Source: Streptomyces fodineus (GTDB lineage Bacteria; Actinomycetota; Actinomycetes; Streptomycetales; Streptomycetaceae). Taken from it: a stretch of DNA of 64,000 nucleotides. Made by a program: the position numbers and the translations under genes. This document shows positions 25,465 to 34,066 of the stretch, piece after piece (position 1 is the first letter of the stretch; each line of letters opens with the position of its first letter). A model generated the notes under the pieces. The model saw only the letters and a program-made list of their open reading frames with translations, made no database searches and had not been told where the DNA came from. Where the stretch lies: positions 5,146,001 to 5,210,000 of the forward strand of contig NZ_CP017248.1 in NCBI RefSeq assembly GCF_001735805.1, given 5' to 3'.

Positions 25465-25959
25465 TCAGCACCCCTCGTCCGGGTCGTTCCGGTTCAGCTT
25501 CTCCAGATACTCGTGTGCCAGGGCGGTGGCCCGGGTGAACCAGTCGGTGATGATCGCCAGTTCCTCGGAGGAGTAGTCGCAGAACAGGGCCGTCAGCCGT
25601 TCGTAGTGGCCCGCGTACACCGCCTCGACGCGCGTGACGGCGGCCGGTACGGCGGCCACGCGGACCCGGCGGCGGTCCGTGGGGTCGGGGCGGCGGGTGA
25701 CATACCCGGCGCGTTCGAGGCGGTTGAGGATGCCGGTCACCGCGCCGGTGGTCACGTGGGCGCGGGCGGCGAGGTCGCCGGCCGTCAGCAGGTCCTCGCC
25801 GGCCTCCAGCACGAAGGCGAAACAGGTCAGGTCGGTGACGTTCAGGCCCAGCCGCCGGGCCAGCTCCTGCTGTCCGATCAGGTGGGCGGCGATGAGGTGG
25901 TCCATCGCCGCCAGTGCCTGGGCCGGAGTGGCGGCTGACGGTCGCGGCGTGCCGTGCAT
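25465..25959 (-). CDS. MarR-family regulator
   Basis: The 164-residue protein has the winged helix of MarR proteins: LTAGDLAARAHVTTGAVTGI followed by LNRLERAGYVTRRPDPTDRR. It is divergent from an HGxxPAAW-like membrane gene. The intergenic region contains two copies of CTTAG-T/C-TCGTGAG that probably bind this regulator. The effector is unknown. Confidence 0.88.
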   Translation of the reverse strand: MHGTPRPSAATPAQALAAMDHLIAAHLIGQQELARRLGLNVTDLTCFAFVLEAGEDLLTAGDLAARAHVTTGAVTGILNRLERAGYVTRRPDPTDRRRVRVAAVPAAVTRVEAVYAGHYERLTALFCDYSSEELAIITDWFTRATALAHEYLEKLNRNDPDEGC

Positions 25960-25971
25960 CTTTCGGAATCC

Positions 25972-26016
25972 CTTAGTTCGTGAGATATTCGAGTCGTGAA
26001 TCTCTTAGCTCGTGAG
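25972..26016. promoter_or_regulatory. Duplicated motif in MarR divergent promoter
   Basis: CTTAGTTCGTGAG (25972-25984) and CTTAGCTCGTGAG (26004-26016) repeat with a 32-bp spacing around a central ATTC-N7-GAAT inverted repeat (25987-26001). This is a likely MarR operator region controlling both divergent genes. Confidence 0.5.
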
Positions 26017-26042
26017 GGAAACTTGTCCCCGGAGGCGGCTGT

Positions 26043-26411
26043 ATGAGTCTGTACGACGAGGGTCACACGATCGCCGGCTGGACCGGCTTCGGCATCGCGA
26101 CGGTGGGAAGCGGCGTGGTGGGGCTGGGGGTGTGTACGACCTCGCTGCCGGCGGTCGCGGGCGGGCTCGCCGTCGTGGCCGTGAGCGTCCTGGTGACCTG
26201 GGTCCTGCACCTGGCCGGCTGGGGCAAGCCACCGGGCGTGCGGGCCCGGGGGCAGTGGGGGATGCGGGTACGGGACGCTCAGGCCCGGGAGGGGCATACC
26301 GGGTGCGTCGGGTGCCGGCTGGCGGGACGGGAGCGCCGGACCGTGGTGGTGGCTGCGGCGACGGGACGGCCGACTGCCGCCGAATCGATACCTCTGTCAC
26401 CTTTCGAGTGA
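26043..26411 (+). CDS. HGxxPAAW-like small membrane protein
   Basis: The ATG follows GGAGG. The 122-residue protein has the layout of the actinobacterial HGxxPAAW family: a short hydrophilic start with HTIAGWTG in place of the signature, then two membrane spans (FGIATVGSGVVGLGVC and GGLAVVAVSVLVTWVLHLAG) and a cytoplasmic tail. The signature is degenerate, so the family call is moderate. Divergent placement with MarR suggests co-regulation. Confidence 0.65.
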   Translation: MSLYDEGHTIAGWTGFGIATVGSGVVGLGVCTTSLPAVAGGLAVVAVSVLVTWVLHLAGWGKPPGVRARGQWGMRVRDAQAREGHTGCVGCRLAGRERRTVVVAAATGRPTAAESIPLSPFE

Positions 26412-26569
26412 ATGTGCAGTCGGCGAACGGCAGTTGGTGAGGGACGCCACCGACATCGATGACTTCGTGTTCGCGGCTACGGGTGCGCGGGCCGGTGCAC
26501 CGTCGGCTGGAGGAGGTCGCGGACCGGGCCCGGTCCCGTTGTCAGACCCGCCCCATACCCTCACGAGTG

Positions 26570-27445
26570 ATGGCACAGGCATGGAAGTGCACGGGACTGC
26601 GCTGGGCGTCCGATGGTCCCGTGCTGGTGTGGGACGGCGGGCGGCGCAGTGTGCTGCCCCGGGGGAAGCGGATCGGGTTCGCGGTGCCGGACGGGGGTGC
26701 GCGGGCGTGTGTGGGGGCGCGGGGGCATGCGTGTCCGGTGCGGGCCGTGGTGCCGGGGCGGAGCACGGGGGCCCGGTGCGAGGAGTGCGCGCGGCTGGAC
26801 CGGGCGCACTCGGTGGCCGCCGACACGGTCGCCGACGACCCGCGGCCGTACCGGGTGTATCTGGCGTGGTTCGGGCCCGGCATGGTCAAGGTCGGGATCA
26901 CCGCCGTAGAGCGGGGCAGCGCGCGGCTGCTGGAGCAGGGTGCCGTCTGTTTCAGCTGGCTCGGCACCGGCCCGCTGATGGCCGCCCGGCGCACCGAGGA
27001 ACTGCTGCGGGCCGCGCTCCAGGTGCCGGACCGGATTCCGTACGCCGAGAAGCGGGCGGTGCGGTCGGCGTTGCCGGAGACCGCGGCGGAGCGTGCGGCG
27101 CAGGTGCGGGACCTGCACGCGCGGGCCGTGGCGCTCGCCGGGTGGCCGGAGTCCCTGCGCCCGGAGGCCTGTGAAGTGAGCGATCACGTAGGGGTGTTCG
27201 GGCTCGGCACCGCTCCCGCGGCCGTCGGGGAAGTGGTGGAGCTCGTCCCCGGCGGCGGTGTGAGCGGTGAGCTGGTCGCGGCTGCCGGGCCCGATCTGCA
27301 TCTGGCGGTCGCCGGGCGCGGGGTCGTCGTGCTCGACACCCGGCTGATGAGCGGCTGGCAGATGGTGCCGGTGGCCGACTCCCGGACGAGTGGACTCACC
27401 TTTCCGGTGCGGGAGTTCACACGGCCGCAGGAGGGGCTGTTCTGA
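26570..27445 (+). CDS. DUF2797-family protein
   Basis: From the ATG at 26570 (a GTG directly precedes it) the protein has 291 residues. It carries the Cys-containing segments VGARGHACPVRAVVP and ARCEECARLDRAHS and the conserved YRVYLAWFGPGMVKVGITAV block that recalls GIY-YIG-like folds in DUF2797 proteins. The function of this family is not established to my knowledge. It is flanked by unrelated single genes on the same strand, with no overlap. Confidence 0.8.
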   Translation: MAQAWKCTGLRWASDGPVLVWDGGRRSVLPRGKRIGFAVPDGGARACVGARGHACPVRAVVPGRSTGARCEECARLDRAHSVAADTVADDPRPYRVYLAWFGPGMVKVGITAVERGSARLLEQGAVCFSWLGTGPLMAARRTEELLRAALQVPDRIPYAEKRAVRSALPETAAERAAQVRDLHARAVALAGWPESLRPEACEVSDHVGVFGLGTAPAAVGEVVELVPGGGVSGELVAAAGPDLHLAVAGRGVVVLDTRLMSGWQMVPVADSRTSGLTFPVREFTRPQEGLF

Positions 27446-27532
27446 GGCGAAGGCAAAGACTCGGATCCCGTACGGATCCCTTTCGGCAAGGGGTGTGGAC
27501 GCCGAACCGGCCCACGGCCGACCGTGGTTGAC

Positions 27533-27889
27533 ATGAGCGATCGAGCGAACGCCCCTGTACAGCCCGCTTCCCTCCCTGAACCTCCCTGCTACGCCGCCAT
27601 CTTCACCGCCCACCGCACCGACGACGACCCCGACGGATACGACCGCACCGCCGCACACCTGTCCCGGCTCGTCCGCGAAGTCCCCGGCTTCCTCGGTGAG
27701 GACGCGGCCCGTACTCCCGGCGGACTCGCCGTCAGCGTCGCCTACTTCCGCGACCTCGCCGGGCTCGCGCAGTGGCGCGATCACCCGGCACACCTCGCGG
27801 CCAAGCGGCGCGGGCGGGAGCGGTGGTACGAGCGGTACTCCCTGCACATCGCCAAGGTCGAGCACGCGCACGTCTTCGCGCGGGAGTGA
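27533..27889 (+). CDS. Antibiotic-biosynthesis-monooxygenase-like protein
   Basis: The 118-residue protein resembles the dimeric alpha-beta barrel ABM fold: YAAIFTAHRTDDDPDGYDRT, then VREVPGFLGEDAAR, and WRDHPAHLAAKRRGRERWYE. The last matches the common W-x-x-H-x-x-H-x-x-A-x-x-x-G pattern. Such proteins may be heme-degrading, quinone-oxidising or of unknown activity. No ribosome site is evident before ATG 27533, so a short leader is likely. Confidence 0.8.
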   Translation: MSDRANAPVQPASLPEPPCYAAIFTAHRTDDDPDGYDRTAAHLSRLVREVPGFLGEDAARTPGGLAVSVAYFRDLAGLAQWRDHPAHLAAKRRGRERWYERYSLHIAKVEHAHVFARE

Positions 27890-27906
27890 GCGCTTCCCGG
27901 GCGCTG

Positions 27907-27934
27907 CCTGAGAGACGCCTGTGGGTTTCTCAGG
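27907..27934. promoter_or_regulatory. Inverted repeat upstream of the response regulator
   Basis: CCTGAGA (27907-27913) and TCTCAGG (27928-27934) form a 7-bp inverted repeat with a 14-bp spacer, 56 bp before the response-regulator start. It may be an autoregulatory site or a weak terminator of the preceding gene. Confidence 0.35.
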
Positions 27935-27989
27935 GAAATCACAGATTCGGGAAAGCCTCCTCTCACAGGGCGGCGACAAGGTGTGCACC

Positions 27990-28730
27990 ATGACCACGAC
28001 CTCGCCCCAGGGGCGCACCGAACTGCTGAGGCCGGACGGGAGCCCCGTCCGAGTGCTTGTGGTGGATGACGAGCTGTCGATCACCGAACTGCTGAGCATG
28101 GCCCTTCGCTACGAGGGCTGGCAGATCAGGAGTGCGGGCGACGGGCAGGGCGCCGTTCATACCGCCCGTGAGTTCCGGCCCGACGCCGTCGTGCTCGACA
28201 TGATGCTGCCCGACATGGACGGCCTGACCGTCCTCGGGCGGCTGCGGCGCGAACTGCCGGACGTGCCCGTCCTGTTCCTCACGGCCAAGGACGCCGTGGA
28301 GGACCGTATCGCCGGGCTCACCGCCGGCGGCGACGACTACGTCACCAAGCCGTTCAGTCTCGAAGAGGTCGTGGCACGGCTGCGGGGGCTGATCCGCCGG
28401 TCCGGGGCCGCCGACCGGCGGTCCGACTCGGTGCTCGTCGTGGGGGACCTGACCCTCGACGAGGACAGTCACGAGGTCTCCCGGGCCGGGGAGTCCATCC
28501 ACCTCACCGCCACCGAGTTCGAGCTGCTGCGCTTCCTCATGCGCAATCCGCGGCGCGTGCTCAGCAAGGCGCAGATACTGGACCGGGTGTGGTCGTACGA
28601 CTTCGGCGGGCAGGCCAACGTCGTCGAGCTGTACATCTCCTACCTGCGGCGGAAGATCGACGCGGGGCGGGAGCCGATGATCCACACCCGGCGTGGGGCC
28701 GGTTACCTGATCAAGCCCGCCGCGTCATGA
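27990..28730 (+). CDS. OmpR/PhoB-family response regulator
   Basis: The 246-residue protein has a receiver domain with acidic pair VLVVDDE, phosphoacceptor D70 in VVLDMMLPDMDG and K in FLTAKD. A winged-helix effector domain follows (ESIHLTATEFELLRFLMRNP through SYLRRKIDAG and RRGAGYLI). It overlaps the kinase gene as ATGA, so the pair is co-translated. The next two genes encode membrane glycosyltransferases in the same direction, which suggests a cell-envelope role. Confidence 0.95.
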   Translation: MTTTSPQGRTELLRPDGSPVRVLVVDDELSITELLSMALRYEGWQIRSAGDGQGAVHTAREFRPDAVVLDMMLPDMDGLTVLGRLRRELPDVPVLFLTAKDAVEDRIAGLTAGGDDYVTKPFSLEEVVARLRGLIRRSGAADRRSDSVLVVGDLTLDEDSHEVSRAGESIHLTATEFELLRFLMRNPRRVLSKAQILDRVWSYDFGGQANVVELYISYLRRKIDAGREPMIHTRRGAGYLIKPAAS

Positions 28731-30376
28731 GCGGACGACGACGGCCGGGTCCGCAGCGGCGCCAGAGGCGACGAGCCGGACAGCCGCGCACCCTGCGGAC
28801 CCGGCTCGTCGTGGCCTCGGTGGTGCTGATCGCGGTGGTGTGCGCGGTGATCGGGACGGCCACCACGCTGGCGCTGCGCTCGCATCTGTACGACCAGCTG
28901 AACAGGCAGCTCGGTGAGGCGTCGGCACGTGCGGCCGGCGGCTTCGGGCCGGTGCCGGACGGGTTGAGGAACGGCGCCACCGCGCCGGGCCGGCAGGACA
29001 AGCGGAACCTTCCGATCAAGGACACGGATCTCGGTGAGTTCGTCGCGCGGGGGCCGCAGCCCAGCGGGACCATCGCGGCGAAGGTCGAGAACGGCGCCAT
29101 CACCGATGCCGAGGTCGGCCACAAGTCCAAGGACGGCAACAACGTCCCGCAGATGTACGCCAAGCCGCTGACGGCGGACCAGACCAAGGCGCTCCGTTCC
29201 GTACCCGAGGACGACGGCGTGCACCGCGTCGAGATCCCCGGGCTCGGCGACTACCAGGTGCGGTACGTCGACGGAAACAACGGCACCTACTACGTCGCCC
29301 TGCCGACCGCGGAAGCCGACGGCACCATCGACACGCTGATCCTCGTCGAGATCAGCGTCACCGCCGCCGGCCTCATCGCCGCCACCCTCGCCGGCACCGT
29401 CATCGTCGCCGTCGCCACCCGGCCCCTGCGCAAGGTGGCCCACACCGCCACCCGGGTCTCCGAACTGCGCCTGCACACCGGCGAGGTGAACCTCAGCGAG
29501 CGGGTCCCGGAGGCGGAGTGCGATCCGCACACCGAGGTCGGCCAGGTCGGTGCCGCGCTCAACCGGATGCTCGACCATGTGCACGGCGCCCTGCACGCAC
29601 GGCAGCAGAGCGAGATGCGGGTACGGCAGTTCGTGGCCGACGCCAGCCATGAGCTGCGGACGCCCCTTGCGTCCATCCGCGGGTATGCGGAACTCACCCG
29701 AAGAGGACGCGAACAGGTCGGGCCCGACACCCGGCACGCCCTCGGCCGCATCGAGTCCGAGGCGGGCCGGATGACCCTCCTCGTCGAGGATCTGCTCCTG
29801 CTCGCCCGGCTGGACGCCGGGCGGCCGCTGCAGTACGAGCAGACCGACCTCGTCCCGCTGGTCGTGGACACCATCAGCGACTCCCGCGCGGCCGGCATGG
29901 ACCACAACTGGCGGCTCGACCTGCCCGACGAGCCCGCCCTCGTGTCCGCCGACGCGGCCCGCGTCCAGCAGGTGCTCGTCAACCTGCTCGGCAACGCCCG
30001 CAAGCACACGCCACCGGGTACGACCGTCACCGCGCGTGTGCAGCGGCGCGGGCCGTGGATGTGCGTGGACGTCGAGGACAACGGGCAGGGGATCCCGCCC
30101 CACCTGCTGCCGCACGTCTTCGAGCGGTTCGCGCGCGGTGATTCGGCCCGCTCGCGGGCCACCGGGTCGACCGGTCTCGGGCTCGCCATCGTGCAGGCGG
30201 TCGCGGCGGCGCACGGGGGCGCCGTGACCGTCGACAGCGTTCCGGGGCGGACCGTGTTCACCGTGCATCTGCCCGCGCTCGCCCCGGCCGCTCGGCACCC
30301 CGCGCCCGGAGCCGACTGGCAGGCGCACTCACAGGCACAGCACAGTGCCACCACATGGGTGCGACAGGGCGCATGA
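28727..30376 (+). CDS. Membrane sensor histidine kinase
   Basis: The 549-residue protein has a first membrane span (LVVASVVLIAVVCAVIGTAT), a roughly 160-residue extracellular sensor region, a second span (SVTAAGLIAATLAGTVIVAV), HAMP, and an HisKA H-box with H308 in ASHELRTPLASIRGYAEL. The ATPase domain has VNLLGNARKHT, VEDNGQGIP and GSTGLGLAIV. All catalytic motifs are intact, in contrast to the pseudokinase at 10751-15301. Its partner is the overlapping response regulator. The glycosyltransferase gene starts 14 bp later. Confidence 0.95.
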   Translation: MSGRRRPGPQRRQRRRAGQPRTLRTRLVVASVVLIAVVCAVIGTATTLALRSHLYDQLNRQLGEASARAAGGFGPVPDGLRNGATAPGRQDKRNLPIKDTDLGEFVARGPQPSGTIAAKVENGAITDAEVGHKSKDGNNVPQMYAKPLTADQTKALRSVPEDDGVHRVEIPGLGDYQVRYVDGNNGTYYVALPTAEADGTIDTLILVEISVTAAGLIAATLAGTVIVAVATRPLRKVAHTATRVSELRLHTGEVNLSERVPEAECDPHTEVGQVGAALNRMLDHVHGALHARQQSEMRVRQFVADASHELRTPLASIRGYAELTRRGREQVGPDTRHALGRIESEAGRMTLLVEDLLLLARLDAGRPLQYEQTDLVPLVVDTISDSRAAGMDHNWRLDLPDEPALVSADAARVQQVLVNLLGNARKHTPPGTTVTARVQRRGPWMCVDVEDNGQGIPPHLLPHVFERFARGDSARSRATGSTGLGLAIVQAVAAAHGGAVTVDSVPGRTVFTVHLPALAPAARHPAPGADWQAHSQAQHSATTWVRQGA

Positions 30377-30390
30377 GTTGAGTCGGTTCC

Positions 30391-31881
30391 ATGCGAACCG
30401 ACTCTTCTCCCGGCACCCTGCCGGCGCGGGAGCACCTCCCGGCCGGAAACGCCGGTACGCCTGTCCTGGACGTGGTGATCCCCGTCTACAACGAGGAGAA
30501 GGACCTCCGGCCGTGCGTCCGCAGACTGCACGAGCACCTCACCCGCACCTTCCCGTACGCCTTCCGCATCACGATCGCGGACAACGCGTCCACGGACACC
30601 ACCGCGCCGGTGGCGGCGCGGCTGGCGGCGGAGATCCCCGAGGTCACCAGCTTCCGCCTGGAGCAGAAGGGGCGGGGACGGGCGCTGCGGACCGTGTGGT
30701 CCGCCTCCGACGCGCCGATCCTCGCCTACATGGACGTCGACCTGTCCACCGACCTCAACGCCCTGTTGCCGCTGGTGGCACCGCTGATCTCCGGTCACTC
30801 GGACCTCGCGATCGGCTCGCGGCTCGCCCGCAGCTCCCGGGTCGTACGCGGCCCCAAGCGGGAGTTCATCAGCCGGGCCTACAACCTGATCCTGCGCGGC
30901 TCGCTGCAGGCCCGGTTCTCCGACGCGCAGTGCGGCTTCAAGGCCATCCGGGGTGATGTGGCGCAGGTGCTGCTGCCGCTGGTGGAGGACACCGGCTGGT
31001 TCTTCGACACCGAGATGCTGGTGCTCGCCGAGCGCGCCGGGCTGCGCATCCACGAGGTGCCGGTCGACTGGGTCGACGACCCGGACTCCACCGTGCACAT
31101 CGTGCGGACCGCGACCGACGACCTCAAGGGCGTGTGGCGGGTCGGCACGGCCCTGGCCACCGGTTCGCTCCCGCTGGACCGGCTCACCCGGCCCTTCGGG
31201 GACGACCCGCGCGACCGCGAACTGACCAATGTTCCCAGGGGACTTGCGCGTCAGCTCGTCGGCTTCTGTGTCGTCGGCGGCCTGTCCACCCTCTTCTACC
31301 TCCTCCTCTACGGCGTCTTCCGGCAGTTCTCCGGCTCCCAGATCGCCAACGCGCTCGCCCTGCTGGTCTCGGCGGTCGCCAACACGGCCGCCAACCGCCG
31401 GCTCACCTTCGGGGTGCGCGGCCGGGGCGGAGCCGTACGGCACCAGGCGCAGGGCCTGGTCGTCTTCGGCATCGGACTAGCCCTGACCAGCGGCTCCCTG
31501 GCCGCCCTCGACGCGGCCACCGACAGCCCGGCGCACTCCACCGAGCTGGCGGTGCTCATCGCCGCCAACCTGGCCGCGACCGTGCTGCGCTTCCTGCTCT
31601 TCCGCGCCTGGGTCTTCCCGGACCGCGACGAGACCGCCTCCGCGCCGGTCGTCGCGCCGCACACCCCCACCTCCCCGACCTACAGCACGAGCACGACCCC
31701 GCCGCACGGCACGACCGCCGCGTACGCACCGCTCCCGCATCGCAGGCCGGTGCCGTACGCGCAGCCCCACCCGACCACCCAGGTCCGCGCCGGTGAAGCC
31801 GCGGACGGCAGCTGGAGGGACGCCACCGTGCAACTGCAGCCGGTGCGGCCTCACGACACCGACCCGGGGGAACCCCGATGA
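30391..31881 (+). CDS. Bifunctional GT2 glycosyltransferase / GtrA-like membrane protein
   Basis: The 496-residue protein begins with a GT-A domain like dolichyl-phosphate mannose synthase (LDVVIPVYNEEKDLRPCV, YMDVDLSTDLNALLP, QCGFKAIRGDV). It continues into a four-span GtrA-like domain (RQLVGFCVVGGLSTLFYLLL to LRFLLFRAWVFP) and a Pro/Thr-rich tail. It probably transfers sugar from an NDP donor to a polyprenyl phosphate and helps flip it. The stop overlaps the GT39 gene as ATGA, so the lipid-linked sugar likely feeds that enzyme. Confidence 0.9.
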   Translation: MRTDSSPGTLPAREHLPAGNAGTPVLDVVIPVYNEEKDLRPCVRRLHEHLTRTFPYAFRITIADNASTDTTAPVAARLAAEIPEVTSFRLEQKGRGRALRTVWSASDAPILAYMDVDLSTDLNALLPLVAPLISGHSDLAIGSRLARSSRVVRGPKREFISRAYNLILRGSLQARFSDAQCGFKAIRGDVAQVLLPLVEDTGWFFDTEMLVLAERAGLRIHEVPVDWVDDPDSTVHIVRTATDDLKGVWRVGTALATGSLPLDRLTRPFGDDPRDRELTNVPRGLARQLVGFCVVGGLSTLFYLLLYGVFRQFSGSQIANALALLVSAVANTAANRRLTFGVRGRGGAVRHQAQGLVVFGIGLALTSGSLAALDAATDSPAHSTELAVLIAANLAATVLRFLLFRAWVFPDRDETASAPVVAPHTPTSPTYSTSTTPPHGTTAAYAPLPHRRPVPYAQPHPTTQVRAGEAADGSWRDATVQLQPVRPHDTDPGEPR

Positions 31882-34019
31882 CCACCCGGTACGACCAGCA
31901 GAGCGCTACGACCGCGTGGGGCCCGCACGCACCGCACGCGCACCGGGCCGGTGAGCCCAGGCAGCCGTTCGGGCACGGACTGTGGCGCGGCCGGCCCGAG
32001 GACCCGCGCTGGGTGCGCCCGGCCTTCCTCGGCCTGCTGGCCGCCACCCTCCTGCTCTACCTGTACGACCTCAGCGCCTCCGGCTACGCCAACTCCTTCT
32101 ACTCGGCGGCCGTACAGGCGGGCAGCACGTCCTGGAAGGCGTTCTTCTTCGGCTCGCTGGACGCGGGCAACGCGATCACCGTCGACAAGCCGTCGGCCTT
32201 CCTGTGGCCGATGGAGCTGTCGGTGCGGATCTTCGGCCTGAACTCCTGGGCGGTCCTCACTCCCGAGGTCCTCATGGGTGCCGGCACGGTGGCGGTCGTC
32301 TACGCGGCCCTACGGCGCCGGTTCGCTCCGGCGGCCGGTCTGATCGCGGGTGCGGTGCTCGCGCTCACCCCGGTGGCCGCGCTGATGTTCCGGTTCGACA
32401 ACCCGGACGCGATGCTGGCCCTGCTGATGGCGCTGGCCTGCTACTTCGTCGTACGGGCGGTCGAGGACGGCCGGACGAAGTGGCTGGTCGCGGCCGGGGC
32501 GGCGATCGGCTTCGCCTTCCTCGCCAAGACCCTGCAGGCGTTCCTGATCCTGCCGCCGCTGGCGATCGTCTACGTCGTCTGCGGTCCGGTGAGGCTGAGG
32601 AAGCGCCTGGCCCAGCTGGCCCTCGCGACCGTCGCGCTGGTCGTCGCGGGCGGCTGGTGGGTGGCGATCGTCGAGCTGTGGCCGGCCTCCTCGCGCCCCT
32701 ACATCGGCGGTTCGCAGAACAACAGCTTCCTGGAGCTGACCTTCGGCTACAACGGCCTCGGCCGTATCAACGGCGACGAGACCGGCAGCGTCGTACCCGG
32801 CGGCAACGGCGACAACGGCGGGGGCGGGATGTGGGGCGCCACCGGCTGGGACCGGATGTTCAACTCCGAGATCGGCAGCCAGATCTCCTGGCTGCTCCCG
32901 GCCGCGCTGATCCTGCTGGTCGCGGGACTGGTGGCCACCCGGAAGCTGAAGCGGACGTCCGTCACACGGGCGTCGTTCCTGGTGTGGGGCGGCTCGCTGC
33001 TGATCACCATGGCGGTCTTCAGCTACATGGCGGGCATCTTCCACCAGTACTACACGGTGGCTCTCGCGCCCTACCTCGCGGCCGTCGTCGGTATGGGCGC
33101 CGGGCTGCTGTGGGAGCGGCGCAGGCAGACCTGGGCGTCGATCACGCTCGCCGCCTCCGTGGTCGCGGCGGCGACCTGGGGATACGTCCTGCTCAACCGC
33201 ACCTCCGGCTACCTGCCGTGGCTGAAGTGGCTGGTGCTGATCGGCGGCCTGGCAGCCGCGCTCGGCCTGGTCTTCGCCGGCCGGGTCTCCCGGCGGCCGG
33301 CCCTCGGGGCGGCGGCGGCCGGACTGGTGGCCGCGCTCGCCGGTCCGACGGCGTACACCCTCAGCACGGTGGACTCCGCGCACACCGGTTCCATCCCGAC
33401 GGCCGGCCCGGCGGGCGCGAGCATGATGGGCTTCGGCGGCGGCCGGGGGCCCGGTGGCGGCATGCGAGGCGGGTTCGGCGGCGGTGGCATGCCGGGGCAG
33501 CCGGGGCAGCAGAACGGCCAGGGCCGACCGGGACAGCAGCAAGGCCGGCAGAAGGGCAACGGCTTCCCGGGCGGCGGCTTCGGCGGCGGTGTGCCCGGCC
33601 GGACGGGCGAGGCAGGCAGGGGCGGCAGGGGCGGCGGCGGTGGCGCCGGCGGCCTGGTGAACGGCGCGAACGTCTCCTCCGCCGCCAAGGAACTCCTGGC
33701 CAAGGACGCCTCGAAGTACACCTGGGTGGCCGCTTCCATCGGTTCGCAGAACGCGGCCGGCTACCAGCTGGCCACCGGTCACCCGGTGATGGCGATCGGC
33801 GGCTTCAACGGCACCGACCCGTCCCCGACGCCGGCGCAGTTCGAGAAGTACGTGACGGAAGGGAAGATCCACTACTTCATCGCCGGCGGAGGCATGGGCG
33901 GTGGCATGGGCGGAAGCAGCAGCGGTACGTCGTCCCGGACCACCTCGTGGGTCGAGAGCACCTTCAAGAAGGTGACGGTCGGTACGGCCACCTTCTACGA
34001 CCTGACGCAGAGGAGCTGA
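31878..34019 (+). CDS. GT39/ArnT-like polyprenyl-sugar transferase
   Basis: The 713-residue multi-span protein has the early acidic motif region VDKPSAFLWPMELSVRIFGL, FRFDNPDAMLALLMALACYF and AFLAKTLQAFLILPPLAIVY, typical of GT39/ArnT-like mannosyltransferases. A Gly/Gln-rich low-complexity stretch (about residues 515-590) precedes a C-terminal extracytoplasmic domain. It would glycosylate an exported acceptor using the lipid-linked sugar made by the preceding gene. The acceptor is unknown. Confidence 0.9.
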   Translation: MTTRYDQQSATTAWGPHAPHAHRAGEPRQPFGHGLWRGRPEDPRWVRPAFLGLLAATLLLYLYDLSASGYANSFYSAAVQAGSTSWKAFFFGSLDAGNAITVDKPSAFLWPMELSVRIFGLNSWAVLTPEVLMGAGTVAVVYAALRRRFAPAAGLIAGAVLALTPVAALMFRFDNPDAMLALLMALACYFVVRAVEDGRTKWLVAAGAAIGFAFLAKTLQAFLILPPLAIVYVVCGPVRLRKRLAQLALATVALVVAGGWWVAIVELWPASSRPYIGGSQNNSFLELTFGYNGLGRINGDETGSVVPGGNGDNGGGGMWGATGWDRMFNSEIGSQISWLLPAALILLVAGLVATRKLKRTSVTRASFLVWGGSLLITMAVFSYMAGIFHQYYTVALAPYLAAVVGMGAGLLWERRRQTWASITLAASVVAAATWGYVLLNRTSGYLPWLKWLVLIGGLAAALGLVFAGRVSRRPALGAAAAGLVAALAGPTAYTLSTVDSAHTGSIPTAGPAGASMMGFGGGRGPGGGMRGGFGGGGMPGQPGQQNGQGRPGQQQGRQKGNGFPGGGFGGGVPGRTGEAGRGGRGGGGGAGGLVNGANVSSAAKELLAKDASKYTWVAASIGSQNAAGYQLATGHPVMAIGGFNGTDPSPTPAQFEKYVTEGKIHYFIAGGGMGGGMGGSSSGTSSRTTSWVESTFKKVTVGTATFYDLTQRS

Positions 34020-34029
34020 CGAAAAGTCG

Positions 34030-34065
34030 CTGTACACCGTATAGCGCTGGCTATACGGTGTACAG
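34030..34065 (+). promoter_or_regulatory. Operator palindrome with 16-bp arms upstream of the MFS gene
   Basis: CTGTACACCGTATAGC (34030-34045) and its exact complement (34050-34065) surround GCTG. The palindrome ends one base before the ATG of the transporter. A TetR-family repressor gene lies immediately downstream of the transporter and is the likely ligand. The position leaves no separate ribosome site. Confidence 0.7.
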
Positions 34066-34066
34066 C

